Source: Vitrella brassicaformis (Eukaryota > Sar > Vitrellaceae). From it: a DNA stretch of 64,000 nucleotides. The stretch covers positions 52,699 to 116,698 of the forward strand of contig CDMY01001040.1 in NCBI GenBank assembly GCA_001179505.1, written 5' to 3'. This document shows, piece after piece, positions 9,967-22,473 of this stretch. The notes below the pieces were generated by a model that saw only the letters and a list, made by a program, of their open reading frames with translations, was not told the origin of the DNA and did no database searches. The stretch's first letter is position 1; each line of letters opens with the position of its first letter. The position numbers and the translations under genes are program-made.

Positions 9967-12900
9967 GGTGTGGGGAGCAGTCGCGAGGGAAAGAAAGAAG
10001 AGGGAGAGAGGAGAAGAGGAAAGCGATTGAAAGTGCGAGCTCGCGATAAGCGCGCTTCTTTTTGAGGGGATTGAACGCAACGCTGAGGCCGTGTTCGGGC
10101 GTCCATGTGGTGAGAACATGTCTAGAGGGAAGGGTTGTAAGTTGCCAAGATGTTTGGCGCATGTGCTGCCGAGATTGCAAGGATCGCTCGGTGTAATGTT
10201 CACGCATGCACTCTCACACGAAGGAGATAGTATACAGGCAACACACAACACACACGCACACACTCACACACACACACACATCATGGTGGAGGGGGCTTCT
10301 GGGGTCAACAATCACCACATCTTGCCGATGGATGGATGGATGGATGAGTCAGTCAGTGACGTTGCTCCTCCTTCCTTCCTCTCAACACGGACGGGCACAT
10401 GCAGTACAGTGCGGTAGGTAGGTATCGTCCACTGCCGCCACTCATCCATTCAGCGCAAACTCAGTACCAACCAGACGAGATGAGATGAGATGAGCCGAGT
10501 CAAACCCTCAAGAACCAACCGGCCACACAAAATCTCCCTCCTTCCCCCCATCCCTTCAACCATCAATCGATCGCATCCCTCCCCTCCCCCCCACCCCCTC
10601 CCCCGCAGGCGGCCGGCTGGGCCACAAAATCGTACCATAGCCAGCCGGCCACAGCTGTCTTCATGCTGGTGCTTTGTCATGCTCATCGTTCCTCCGTGCT
10701 CAGTGGGGTATCCTAATGGTCCATCGAAAAACGACCAGACATACCATAACATTATAACCATATCGGGGAGAGAGAGAGATGGAGGGAGAGAAAAAGAGAG
10801 AGAGAGAGAGAGGTGAGGGAGAGGGGGAGATTGCAAGAGAATCCATCTCGTGCAAGCATGCAGAATGAATACGATTACGGAAAACGCAGAGAGCCGAGCT
10901 GGATGAGACCCCATTTCAGGCTGTCAGCAGCTCAATGAACGAAACAGAATGACTGAATGACGGAGAGGTACATAGAGCGTTGCTGTACGTCTGTCTGTCG
11001 GGTGTGCTGTCATCGAGTCACGGTGAGACTCAGTGCGATAGCGACGGCTGTCGCATCGCAGAGGAGGACTGCTGCTGTCGGGCGTGCTTCAAACGCACCG
11101 CAGGAGCACCGTAGTGAGACGGACGTGTAAACAGACAGAGATGTAGACGGACAGACAAGACAGCTGTGTGCAGTCAGTCCCCATGGTTCCCGACTCTAGA
11201 AAGACGCGACGCATGCACATCATTGACAGACACCATCTTGAAAGCCACTACGCACACACACTCTTGTTAGCTACAAATCACCAGCCAGCCAGTCTTCCCA
11301 TCCCCGCCAACCCTACCCGGTCCCTCCCTTCCTCCCTGCCTCCCTGCCCAGTAAGTGCGCCCGCATATCATGACATCTTTGCCACCAGTGGGCCTCCTGT
11401 AGCCAACATGCGATCGATCCATTAGTAGCAGTCAGTATCCTCACTCACTCACTCACCAGACAGACAGACAGACACGTGTGTGTGTAGATACCTATCTAGT
11501 CTAGCCATAGGACGGAACGGACGGACGTGCTTTTATTTGATGTGTATGTATGTCTGGCAGTCGTCCACCCCAGTGGACCTGACTGCCTGCCTGCCTGCCT
11601 GCCCCGACCAGCCGACCGGCCGACCGCTCAATCAGTGTCGAGCCGGGCAGTGGTGTGTAAAAAACAGATTGCCCGCTTCACGCCCCTCCCCTCCCCTCCG
11701 CCCCCTCTCCCTCCCTCCCTGCCTGCCTGCGCTCCTCCCCTGCCAGCCATTCAGTGGGCGGCGGTGCGGTGCGTGTCAGTCAGCCACGTAGCTCAATTCG
11801 ACACACACGGCGCAACCACAGGCAGGTGGCGGAGAGAGACGCGCCAATCCAGCATCATCCATCATCCATCCATCCGTCCATCCATCCATGCGTTCTTCCC
11901 GACTGACCGACCAAGCGACAAAAAACAGTCTCTCACTCACTCAGGACGGACTGACATCGATCGCTCAAGCAAGCAAGGAAGGACATGGAAATGGGCACAG
12001 ACAGATACATACACTTCTGTGTACTTGGTCAACCTCTCGTGCCCCTTCTCGGTCTCCCCCCTCCCCTCCCCCTCTCCCTGTATGTGTGCCTCCCTGTCTG
12101 CCTGCCTGCCTCCCTGCCTCCCTGCCTGGACGCTCTCACGGTAGAAAATATGTGATCAATGTGATTGATGTGTGTGTGCTGTGCTGTGGGTGGAAAGCCC
12201 AAAGAAAGACAGACACATCTTCCCCCCCCCTCAAGAAGAGCAGGCACAACACTCACTCACTCACCCCTTCACATCAATCACAGCGTGCCGTGCCCCTGCC
12301 TTTGTTTTGTGGAGGAGAGCAACACGCAACACAACACAGAGCAACAACACAACTAGTAATCGAGGCAAGGAGGGTGGGCGGATGGGCGGGCGGATGGGTG
12401 GCAAAAGGAAGTGAGGCCCCAATGAATTAAAACCCAGCAAGATAGACACACAGGCAAGGCAGATCGCAACCTTTTTGTTTGTTTTGTAGGAGGGACACGA
12501 CACACACAAACAACCGGCCACGCACAGCACATACTCATAAACCTAGCTATAAACAGATCGGCACTCGCAGGCACGGATGGACAGCATGGACTCACTCACT
12601 CACGCGCACGCACACACACAGAGATGAATACAGGCAGACAGACAGACAGACATCGCACGGAACAGAAAGTCACTGCAAGGCAGGCAGGCAGGCAGACAGA
12701 CAGGTGGGGGAGGCATGTGTGGAATGAGTGTGCGGAGTGTGTGCATCAGTACGTGAGCACCCACACTCGCCATGGTTGGATGGATGTGTGTCTGTGTGCG
12801 CGGCGATCAATGCTGTGTCTTCACTCATCTGTCTGTCTGTCGAAAAATACCCCTCTCGACGGATCGATCAGTCAGTCAACAGAAGACAGGGAGAGAGGGG

Positions 12901-13114
12901 CACCAATTACCACATCCGTCCATGCCATGCAGGGACCCACAAGACACTTGATGCCCTGCCCGCCTCACTTGCCAAGCCCCTCCATCCATCCATCCACCAT
13001 GCCATCGATAGTAGGCCACTCCAAAAATACCACATACACGCGAGCAGCACGCCACGCTCCCAGCACACTGAGAGGAAAAAACCGAACCGGCCTCTCCGCT
13101 CCTCTCACTGCCCC
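9967..13114. other. 3.1-kb region without a convincing gene
   Basis: Between the start of the EF-hand/TM gene and the stop of the PUF gene I see only low-complexity DNA: CA tracts (about 10248-10281), GGAGAGAGA (about 10770-10812), CTGCCTGC and CAGACAGA runs, CCTCCCTCC runs and CACTCACT repeats. Open frames here are compositional (Pro/Ser/Arg or Thr/His strings) with no splice-linked continuation. The right part may be a long PUF 3' UTR. A non-coding RNA cannot be excluded. Confidence 0.6.
10034..10041 (+). promoter_or_regulatory. TGCGAGCT promoter motif, copy 2
   Basis: Lies 68 bp upstream of the ATG of the minus-strand EF-hand/TM gene. The context GTGCGAGCTCGCGA makes it part of a short palindrome. 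Confidence 0.45.
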
Positions 13115-16100
13115 TCACTGACCCACCACGTGCTGCTGGTCCAGCGACCCTTGGCTCCCCTGCTGCTGCTGCTGTTGTTGTTGGCCGCCGTCACCGTCAT
13201 AACCCCACTGATGCTGCTGGTACTGATGGTGTTGCTGCATCAGGTTCACCACGCCAGCAGCAGCAGCAGCAGTAGCATTAGCAGGTGGGGGTGGCTGCAT
13301 GCCCATCATAGTGGGAGGGAGGGGGGGCGGGGGCGGCTGATTGTGACCNNNNNNNNNNNNNNNNNNNNNNNNNNNNNNNNNNNNNNNNNNNNNNNNNNNN
13401 NNNNNNNNNNNNNNNNNNNNNNNNNNNNNNNNNNNNNNNNNNNNNNNNNNNNNNNNNNNNNNNNNNNNNNNNNNNNNNNNNNNNNNNNNNNNNNNNNNNN
13501 NNNNNNNNNNNNNNNNNNNNNNNNNNNNNNNNNNNNNNNNNNNNNNNNNNNNNNNNNNNNNNNNNNNNNNNNNNNNNNNNNNNNNNNNNNNNNNNNNNNN
13601 NNNNNNNNNNNNNNNNNNNNNNNNNNNNNNNNNNNNNNNNNNNNNNNNGGGGGGGGGGGGGGGGCGTGTCCGTACCCTACCTACCTGCATGGGCTGGTGC
13701 ATCTGCTGTATCTGCTGCATCTGCTGGTTGTAGTACACCTGATACTGCTCGGGCGACATCAGCGGACCACCACCAGACGACGATGAACCGCCACCCCCTT
13801 GCTGCTGCTGCTGCTGCTGCTGGTGCTGTGGGCCTCCTTCCCCCGCCCCCTGGCCTGCCGTGTGCATGTAGGCCGCTCCATAGCTACCCTGCCGGCCACC
13901 ATAGGGCATCACACCACCCGGCCCCCTGACGTTTATCGCACTCAGCACGAAGGGGGGTGCGGGTGGCCCATTGGGCACATAGAAGTTGGCCGACTGGCCG
14001 TAGAGAAACCGCCTCTGTCCGTCCTGCTGTCCCTGTGCGATAGAGAACGAGGGAGGGTACCCCTGTTGATGCTGCTGGGGGCTGGGATTGGCCATGTCAG
14101 GCTGCGGGGGGCCAGGTGCCACCTGGGCGCCAGAAGGGCCACTGGATGAGGGTGGGGGCGGGTGCACGAACGGGGGCCTGCTGGTGGGGTGATGGTGCTG
14201 CTGATTGTGTGGGGGCCCAGGGCCGGCTAGTGCCATGGGGTGCACCTGCAGGCTGGCAGGTGTGGGCGGGGACGGGGTTGGGGTGGGGGCGTATGTGGGG
14301 GTGGCGAGGCTCGTGTTGGGGTAGGTCTCCTGGTGGTCCATCGGCTGGGGATTCATGGGAGCACCGCCACCACCACCAGCACCACCACCACCAGGAGCAC
14401 CAGCAGGAGCAGGAGCAGCAGGCGGCGGGAAGAAGGCCATGGCTGGTGGAGGGACGGGGTGGTGGGGCATGCCCCCTCCCATGCCCATGGATGGTGCTCC
14501 CATGGGGCCCATGCGAAGCTGCTGCTGCTGCTGCTGGATGTGGGGGTCGTCCTGGTGGCTGTTGCTCAGTACGGAGGGACTCGCCTCGCCAATGTACTTG
14601 TAGGCCTGCCGACACACAGGGAGATGTGATGTGTGGGTGGATGGGTGCGGATGTCTGTGTGTGTGGCGCGTACGCTGTGCATGATCCGTTCCCATTTGGT
14701 GCGGAGCCTGTGGTTCTGGAGTGTCTTGAGGTTCTTGTTGATGGCCTTCTGGATGGCCTTGGCCTGCTCGGGGTCAGACAACTCAAGGGCCTGTGGAGCA
14801 CACAGACAGACACATGTGCACCACACCTAGCCACTCGATCGTGTCCTGGGTACACTCATGATTGACCTTCTGGACGACATAGTTGCCGTATGACGACTGG
14901 ATGAGCACCGCCATCTTGTCGGGCTTAATCAGCTCGCCCACAAACTCGGCACGCAGCGCCTGTTTGTTGTACGCAAGGCAGACATACACACATCAGATGT
15001 GAGATTGTCAATGGTCATTCCTAGCTAATGGGTGTTTTGTTGGTTGGCTGGTGGTCTGACCGGGTCTGCCTTTTCGATGCACTTCTCGACCACATTGGAT
15101 GAGAACTTCTGGATCGACAGCGACAGCATTTTGCCCCGGAAGCAGTGCAGGATGCGCCGCACGGCGTCCTCGGGCCAGTGCTGCACAGGGAGGGACAACA
15201 AACAGAACAAACAGGCACCCACCCACCCCTCCATTATGTATGTGTGCTTATGAGCGGGTCTTTGTCTCCCACGTCCATTGCGTGTTGGACGGCGTAGTTG
15301 CCGTAGGGGCTCTGGACGAGGTGCATGGCGTGTGTGCAGAGGGTGTGGAGCATGGCCTGGTGGAATCGGGAGCCCTCCGTCGCCAAAGTGATGCACTTCT
15401 TCACCACACACAGGCCATATGGGCTCTGCGCCACCTGCACACACCCATGGCATCCACACACCACCTCTGCCACTCTCTCCATCTGTGTGTGTGTGTTGTG
15501 TGACCGACCTCGGTGATGTTGTTTCTGATTTGGTGGAAGACCTCGTCCACTCCCTGTTCGGTGAAGCAGATGAGCATGCGCTGCACCACGTGTGTGCCGT
15601 TGCAGTCGGAGGCCAGCTCAACCAGGTGGTCACGCAACGTGTCGATCAACATGACCTCCTCCTCAGCTGTGCTCAACAAACCTGCACACACAGCCATGGC
15701 AGAGACAGACAGACAGACAGACAGGGAGGGATGTTCTCACTGCTGGTGCGTTGCTTTGCGTCGTGTGGTTTGGTGTGGCTGATGGGATAGGCATATACCT
15801 ACCAATGAGTGACTGCAGGGCGTGGGTGCCCCTGCGGTCCTTGGCGATGCGCGTGGCGTTCGGACGCAACTGAGAGGGAGAGAGGGAGGGAGACAGCAAA
15901 GGGACTCCAACCATACCATTGTGAGGTCGGTTCGGTGGTTCTTGCTTGTGTCACGTCAGTCACCTTCTCGAGCATGTTCTTCCTCTGTCGTATGCTGCAG
16001 GCCTGGAACAGCTGCTGGCACAGGTAGTTGCCATACGAATCAGTCTATGGCAGAGAGAGGAGAGGGAGGGAGGGAGGGAGGGACGGAGGGAGGGACGGAG

Positions 16101-19100
16101 GGAGGGACGGAGGGAGGGAGAGAGAATGGATCAATAAGGGTACCCACATACAAACCACCCCTTTGTGTCCCTTCCCTTCCTTACGTACCATCAGCGTGGT
16201 GAGATTCTCCTCCACCTCCTGCAGTGCAGTGCAATGTGAACAAAAGAGACAGACGTCTCACGCACAGCACACGTCGGATCGATCCATCTGTCTGCCGCCT
16301 GGCTGAGCTGAGCTGACCGATAGGATGAGCATGACGGTCTCGGGGTGCCCCTTGCACAGCTGCCGCTGCAGGTACCTGCTCCCACTCTGGATCTTCGACA
16401 GCTCCATTACCCGACCCGACAAGTCAGGCGCACCCTCGTACGTGTCGCGACTCTTGGGCGTGAAAAATCGCGACGAAGGCCCGCTGCCGCTGTTGCCACT
16501 GTTGTCCCCCACACACCGACCACCCCGCCCAGTGCCCCCACACCCACTCATGCTGCTCCCCCCGCCGGACGACTCACTCGCAGCCCTGCCTGGGCCGTAG
16601 ATCCGGCCAGTTCCCCGCCTTTGCTGTAGCGACAGCGGCGCTGCTGTGGTGCCATTGGCGTGTGTGGTGCCGTCAATGGGGCTGGGGGTGGACGAGGCAT
16701 TCGCCACAGAGTCGGTGACACACCCGCCACCACCCATGGTCATGCCCATGCTCATGGTGGGGGCCTGGGCGTGGGCGTGGGGGTGTGTGAGGCTGCGGAC
16801 GTTGAGCGGGAGGACGGCGACGGGTGGTTCGAGCATCTTGTGCTCGCCGTTCTTGTCCCGGATGGAGGTGATGACGGTCGTCCCACCGTGGCCATGCACG
16901 AGGGCATGCTCATGGACGTCATCCTGCAGCTGGTGGTGGTGCTGCTGCTGATGGTGATGGTGTGGAGGTGGGGCTGGGTGCTCCTCGGTCGTGAAGGGGA
17001 TCCGTGGCAGGCCAGTGATGGCCTCCCTGCCGTCTGGCGACATAGAAGACGATAAGGGATGGTCCACATGAGCCACAGACCGCGGCAGGACCGGCGAGCA
17101 GTGCAGCCGCGCCAGGCTGGAGTCGTGGTCATGGTGGCCACCACCAGGTCCGAAAGATGATACAAACCCCTGCTGCTGGTGGTGGGTGTGAGAGTGAGAG
17201 TGAGGGTGAGAGGGGTGTGCGGCGTAGGGCGTGTGGGTGCTGCTGGCGGTGCCGTCCTCCTGGCCCTGGCCGTGCCGGATGAGTGGGAGTGGGTACTTGT
17301 GGCGAGGGTGGTAGGTGTGGCCCATAGTGTGGGGGAATTGATGCGCACTGTTGGACGGGTGCAGGATGTCCGCCGATGCCGCTCGCACTACTGCCAAAGG
17401 ACAAGCCGAACCGACACACAAGTGATGTGTTCAAGGGTGCCGGTGGTGGTGGTGGTGGGGTTGAGTCTCACCTGGTCCGCTGCTGTGTGAGAGATCGGCC
17501 CCCTCTGCGCCTGGGGCGTCCTTGTGGAGGATGAACGACGAAGATGGCGGGATGGATAGCGACAGAGAGGCCTCGCTGTCACTGACCAGATAATGCAGCC
17601 ACACACCCACCAATGGTACGGAGGGGGACGGGGCGGCGGGGGTATAGCTTAGCTTGGCTTACTGTCGCTCGTTGTCTTGCAGGTTGGTAAGCGCCATGAT
17701 CTCCTCCTCCTCCTCCTCCTCCTCCTCTCCATCGCCATCCCCTTCACCCTCCTCGGCGCACTCCTCGTCACGCTCCACGTGACCTGCACAACACCACACA
17801 ACACCACACCACACGCCACACACATGCCACTCAGCCAGTTGGTCTGTCGGTCTGTGTGGGAGCGGGGGGTCAGACCTTTGCCCCTGTGGTGCACCGGGGT
17901 GAGGTTGACGTGGTTGCTGGCCTGGCCGAAGATATCGCGGATGTACTTGGGCACCTCAGGCGTCTGCGCGCGCCGCCGCAACGGACCTGAGTGAGTGTGG
18001 GGTGGGCGCGGCGCACAAGGGCTATTGTCAATCACAGAAGGCAGCAGAGGCTGTGGTCTGTCCGACTCACTTGCGACAGGCGGTCTTGGTGGTCCGGGTG
18101 ATGTGGGTCCGCCTCCGCCCGACCCCGACACGTGGCCGAGGGCACTGCTGGACCGCCCGATTGGATACGGGCTCACACCCAGACCATAGCTCAACCTGAC
18201 AGACACAACCAACATACACACATCACATCCACACAATCATGAAATGAAGCGATCGATTCAATCCGCGCCTTCATCCACCCCACCCAAGCAGCAAAGCAGC
18301 CCTCCTGCGTTGCGCTCACTCGTGTGCGTGTGGCGACTGGAAGGATGCCCTGCCCCTGCCCTCTCCCCCTCCCCCTCCACCGACAGCAGGGTGGTCCCTG
18401 GGGGGGTTGGGGCTGTTGGGGGGATGATGGTTGTCTGGGGGTGGGGGTGGGGGAGGCGGCAGATGGTGACGTTGGGCATGGTGGCTGGTGGTCGACCACG
18501 CCCCACCAGCAGCTGCAGTGCCATCGTCACCTGCTCCTCCCCCCCTGCTGTCCACCATTTCACTCTCCTCCGTGACATTATTGTTGGTCGGCTCGTTGGT
18601 CGTGCTGCCGTTGGTATGCCAGCCGAACCCTGGCAGCGATGCGTGCCGCGAGTGGTGGTGGAAGGGCGACGAGTATGGTGGGTGTTGGTGTTGGTCTGGT
18701 TGTTGTCCTCCTCCACTGCTTGTGGTGGTGTTGGTGTTGTTGGGGTTGGCTTGTGTGTGGGTGTGGGTGTGGACGTCAGGCTTGTTGTTGACGGGTCCAT
18801 GGCCGTGTCGAAACGAGTCGTGCAGCTCCCCTGGACCACCACCGGCACCCGCCGAGTGCATCGGATCCTCTGATGGACGATGGACACACACACACGGACA
18901 AATTGAGTTGGTGTGGGTGAGTGAGGGGGTTGTGTTGGTCGTGGGGGTATGTCAAGGGTGTGGTGAGTGTCTGGGTTAGGGGGGCTAACGTACCGCTGAC
19001 TGATGTGGAGGTCTTGTCGCTGTAGTGTGTGGACTGGGCAGACGTGGGCCGCCTCTCGGGATCTGCCGGATCTGTGCCGCTTTCTTCCACACAACAACCT

Positions 19101-19112
19101 GATTCCAACCTG

Positions 19113-19144
<32 letters not shown>

Positions 19145-19836
19145 TCGATCACCCCTTGACAACACAGCTTTGTGTGTGCGTGTGAGTGTGGACCAGCCTG
19201 GTGCTGGTGCTCGTGTGCCGTGTGTGTGCTGGTGTGTGTGTTGTGTTGTGCATACCGTTGTGTGAGTTTGCCTGAGGTGAGGTGTGCGGGTTCCTGTGTG
19301 GTCGTCGACGTGAAGGGGTGGTGGTGGTGTAGGGGGGTGCTGCTGTCGGTGGCGTGGTGTGGCGACGCTGTTGCTACAAGGCCATCACCCGCCGGACCTT
19401 GCCGGTGTTGCAGTCCTTCTGTCGCCGATGAAGCTGCCGGTACCTGACACGCAATGCACAACACACACACACAGAGAGAGAGAGAGGGGATAAGTGAGCT
19501 CACACCTATGAGACAGGCAGTGGGTCCACGGCATTCACATCAGCGAGACAAGGCAGCCACGCCAAGCCACAGACGCACCCACCCTACTGGCTACCCCTCG
19601 CTCTCTTCCTCTCTAGCTGAAGGAAGAGCACTGCGCTGCCTCCATCCATCCATCCACTCAGTCACCCGCAGGTCAAGTCACATTGCAAAGGCCTCCCCGC
19701 CTCCCTCCCACCCCCCCACGACGCCTCCCCACGACCCTCCGTGAGACGTGCACCCCTCCCACACGCACTCGCCACGCCCATCGGTGCCACTGACCTGTGT
19801 AGATATGCCTCTGTCTGCCGGGCACACAGAGTACAT
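13115..19836 (-). CDS. Pumilio/PUF-family RNA-binding protein
   Basis: About 19 exons: 19795-19836, 19256-19443, 18994-19109, 18320-18869, 18071-18195, 17876-17986, 17663-17783, 17472-17581, 16318-17390, 16189-16218, 15964-16044, 15803-15869, 15509-15681, 15273-15434, 15061-15180, 14867-14959, 14674-14790, 13685-14605 and a last one from inside the gap to TGA 13115-13117. The product exceeds 1470 residues. The N-terminal ~730 residues are Ser/His/Gly-rich and disordered. The PUF domain shows eight repeat signatures in order: GSRYLQRQL, YGNYLCQQL, RGTHALQSL, NGTHVVQRM, YGLCVVKKC, YGNYAVQHAM, FSSNVVEKC, YGNYVVQKAL. The C-terminal ~400 residues are Gln/Pro/Gly-rich. PUF proteins bind UGUA-type elements in 3' UTRs and usually repress translation. 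Each PUF repeat is split by introns. The most 5' ATG is uncertain. Confidence 0.93.
13349..13648. other. assembly gap, 300 N
   Basis: Exactly 300 N, so probably a placeholder of arbitrary size. It is followed by a run of about 16 G and preceded by G-rich sequence. It lies in or next to the last intron of the PUF gene: the exon ending at 13685 has a clean GTAGGTAG donor just before it. Confidence 0.98.
16054..16122. repeat. GGGAGGGACGGA minisatellite in a PUF intron
   Basis: Tandem GGGAGGGAGGGACGGA units lie inside the intron between the exons at 15964-16044 and 16189-16218 (the repeat starts just past the acceptor side). Length polymorphism is likely. Confidence 0.85.
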
Positions 19837-20486
19837 TGCCCCTGGCGGCGGAGCGGGGGATGCCGGGCCTCTCAGCCGCTCCACACGTGCATCTCCGTCG
19901 CAGCCCAGCGGCAAACGCCTTGATCTGAGGAAGAAATTCCGTGCTTGCCGACGCGATCTGGGTGTGCCGGGAAAACGGCCTGTCGGAGCCTGGGAGGGGA
20001 GGAGGTTGCCTGGGTGTCCTCTGCCCCCTCAATGAGAGTAGATCAGCCCGACCAGCATGCTCAGCGTGCGATACTGGGGCACGGAGGAACGTCTGGATGA
20101 AGTTCGGGATTGGTGGCTCAAAGGCCCCTGGTTGACGTCACAGGAGCGTTCGAGAGAGATCTCCGCACCTTCTGGACACCGCTAAGCCCGCATCTCCCGA
20201 AAACCGCTGTGTGTCGATCTGCGAGCTTAGATAACAGAACAAGACCTCTCCTTCTGTTTTGGACACGTACGACAGCCGTCAGGCGCAGCCGAGCTGTCGA
20301 GCTCCCAAACTCGACAAAAAATCCGGCGTCAGGGCGATTTTGCTGCCGAACGGGCATCGAAGAGGCGCTCGGCACCGACACAGCCGCAGAGGCGTAGCTG
20401 AAAGCTCCCCAAAGCGTGTAGGAGACGATCCACGTCCGACGACCGTCTGGGAGGTGCATCTGTGTCTGTGGAGTTGATTCAGCATC
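19837..20486. promoter_or_regulatory. divergent PUF / RER1 promoter region
   Basis: 650 bp between the proposed PUF start and the RER1 start. It contains TGCGAGCT at 20220-20227. Part of it may be PUF 5' UTR or an upstream exon, because the reading frame stays open upstream of the chosen ATG. Confidence 0.5.
20220..20227 (+). promoter_or_regulatory. TGCGAGCT promoter motif, copy 3
   Basis: In the context TCTGCGAGCTTAG, 260 bp before the RER1 ATG and 384 bp before the proposed PUF ATG. Confidence 0.45.
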
Positions 20487-21404
20487 ATGATGGCCAGCGA
20501 GGAGATAGTGGAGGCGACGTTCCCGGTGCGGCTGGCCAAGTCGTTCGGTCGCATCTACAGCAGCTACATCGACCGAACGGCGACCTACATCAAGGGGAGG
20601 TGGCTCTTCTTCTTCGCCATGGTGGCGCTGTTCGTGCTGCGGATCTACCTCACGCAGGGCTTCTACATTGTCACATACGGGCTGGGCATCTACCTCCTCA
20701 ACCTCCTCATCGGCTTCCTCTCGCCACAAGTCGACCCCGAGACCGAGGGGCCCGTGCTACCCGTGCGCGATGCTGAGGAGTACCGCCCCTTCCAGCGGAG
20801 GCTGCCTGAGTTCAAGTGCTGGCAGTCGGCCACACGGGCAGTCGTCATATCCATCACTATGACCTTCTTTCGAATGTTCGACCTGTAAGCCAGCCAGCCA
20901 AGCCATGGATTATTGAGGGGGAGGGAAGGAACAACGAGGAGGGAGAGGAAGATCTCCTTGTCATGATGTGTTTCGTTGCTCGCTCGGTGTGGTGTGTGTC
21001 AGGCCGGTCTTTTGGCCGATCCTTCTGATGTACTTCCTGGTGCTCTTCGTCTTGGTAAGCGGACGGACGCTAGCTAGACTCTAGCACTCGAGATGGATGG
21101 CTCGACGGACGGACGGATGCATCGATTGGGGATTGCGCTGCGTGTGTCCCTCCGTGTGCTCTCATCTCATCTCAGACCATGAAGCAGCAGATTCGGCATA
21201 TGATCAAATACCGGTGAGTGAGCCAGCCACCCAGCCAGCCCAGCCACGTGTTGTGTTGGGTGTGGCGAATCGAATCAAGCTCGTGCATTCATTTCATTCT
21301 ATCGTGTGTGTGTGTGTGGCCACTCCACTAGGTATGTACCTTGGTCGTGGGGCAAGGCCAGGTACGCCTCTTCCTACGGCGACGTCCCACTACACTCCAA
21401 GTGA
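20487..21404 (+). CDS. RER1: RER1 ER-retrieval receptor
   Basis: Four exons (20487-20884, 21003-21054, 21176-21213, 21332-21404) encode about 186 residues, the usual RER1 length. The sequence shows the family pattern: a basic N-terminal segment (RIYSSYIDRTATYIKGRW), TM1/TM2 (FFFAMVALFVLRIYL and IVTYGLGIYLLNLLIGFLSP), an acidic cytosolic loop with FRRLPEFKCW-like sequence, then TM3/TM4 (FFRMFDLPVFWPILLMYFLVLFVL), the MKQQIRHMIKYRY segment after it, and the terminal PWSWGKARY stretch. RER1 cycles between Golgi and ER and returns escaped membrane proteins to the ER by recognising polar residues in TM segments. The gene is divergent from PUF. The two tandem ATGs at the start make 20487 or 20490 the likely initiation site. 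Confidence 0.95.
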
Positions 21405-22473
21405 CCCGACCCCGCCCACGGCATTCGTGAGCTCACTCATTCGTTCCTTGCCTGGCCTGGCCAGCCGTTTCATCCCCGCCCTGTGTATAGCGTAGCTGCC
21501 CGTCAGGACGGACCGACGCGGGAGAGAGAGGTCACGAGGTCACCAGTGGTGTTGGTTGGCGTGGGTGCATGGCATGACGCGTCGCCTGTAGACTGATGAC
21601 TGATGGATGGATGGACGGACAGACATGGTGGATGGATGGAGGGATGATTAATGCCCCCTTTTTGTCGTGAGGTCAATACATGGCCTTCAGTAGTTACGTA
21701 ATGGTCACATCCGAGGTATCGCCTTCTTGTTGACACCACAAACGCACTCATGTAATCAGACAGGCAAGCACATGCCCGAGTTGCCTGCCTGATGCGATGA
21801 GGGAGGGTGTGGCATCAGCAAGGCGTCCCTGTCAGTCTGTTGCTCACTCACTCACTCACATCCCTCCTCCCAACCGAAGAGACTGACATACAGCAACATT
21901 CCGCAAGCAGCAAACGGCCAGGGAGTGCACTGCACTGCAGTCGAGAATGAGGTGAAAGCAGCCGAGTGCTGACTGTTTCACCGACTGACTGACCGACTGA
22001 CCGGCACAGGTCCGCACTCCCCCCATCCCTCCTTTCAGTACGTGGAAAAAAGAGTCGCTGGTCAATCGATCGCATCACTCGCAAGAAGACGTCCACGTGC
22101 TCACGTACGACGTCGCTTCGTCGCGCAGACACCAGTCAGGGATGGGATGGATTGATGTGGATGGCACGGGGTAAAACGCCATGTGCACCGATCAACACAA
22201 GAGGGCAATACCTAACCTACCCTACCCAGTCAGTGAGGGGCAAAACATGGGCAAAAACACTGCTGATGTGCCTGCATACAGCACAGCCATGGGTGTGGAC
22301 TCTCGCCTGTGGCGGGCCCGATACCACTGTACAAGGAGGAGGACGCAGGCACCCACCCGTGCATGCCCTGCCCTGGACCGATGGACCGACCGATGGACCG
22401 ACGGACGTCTTGAAAGCAATCGATCAAAAGACAAAAGGAGACCAAAAGGACCGCGGACCGAGAAACGCACCCA
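21405..22473. other. intergenic, tail-to-tail
   Basis: 1.07 kb between the RER1 stop and the stop of the next minus-strand gene. It contains GATGGATG and CACTCACT runs and short GC-rich stretches. I see no gene. Confidence 0.6.

Noticed and set aside
11440-12720. CACTCACT, CAGACAGA and CCTGCCTG runs as a CRISPR-like array
   Set aside because: Simple microsatellites of unequal spacing without unique equal-length spacers, in a eukaryotic context.
12728-13786. Open frame running through the 300-N gap
   Set aside because: It exists only because N was treated as coding; the flanks are intergenic repeat and antisense PUF.
14116-14865. Long plus-strand open frame opposite the PUF Gln/Pro-rich tail
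   Set aside because: Composition shadow of GC-rich low-complexity coding sequence; no start context, introns or domain.
15241-15272. Non-canonical splice donor after CTCATA in a PUF exon
   Set aside because: A normal GTGGGA donor at 15271-15272 keeps frame and gives a standard PUF repeat (AVQHAMDHWPED).
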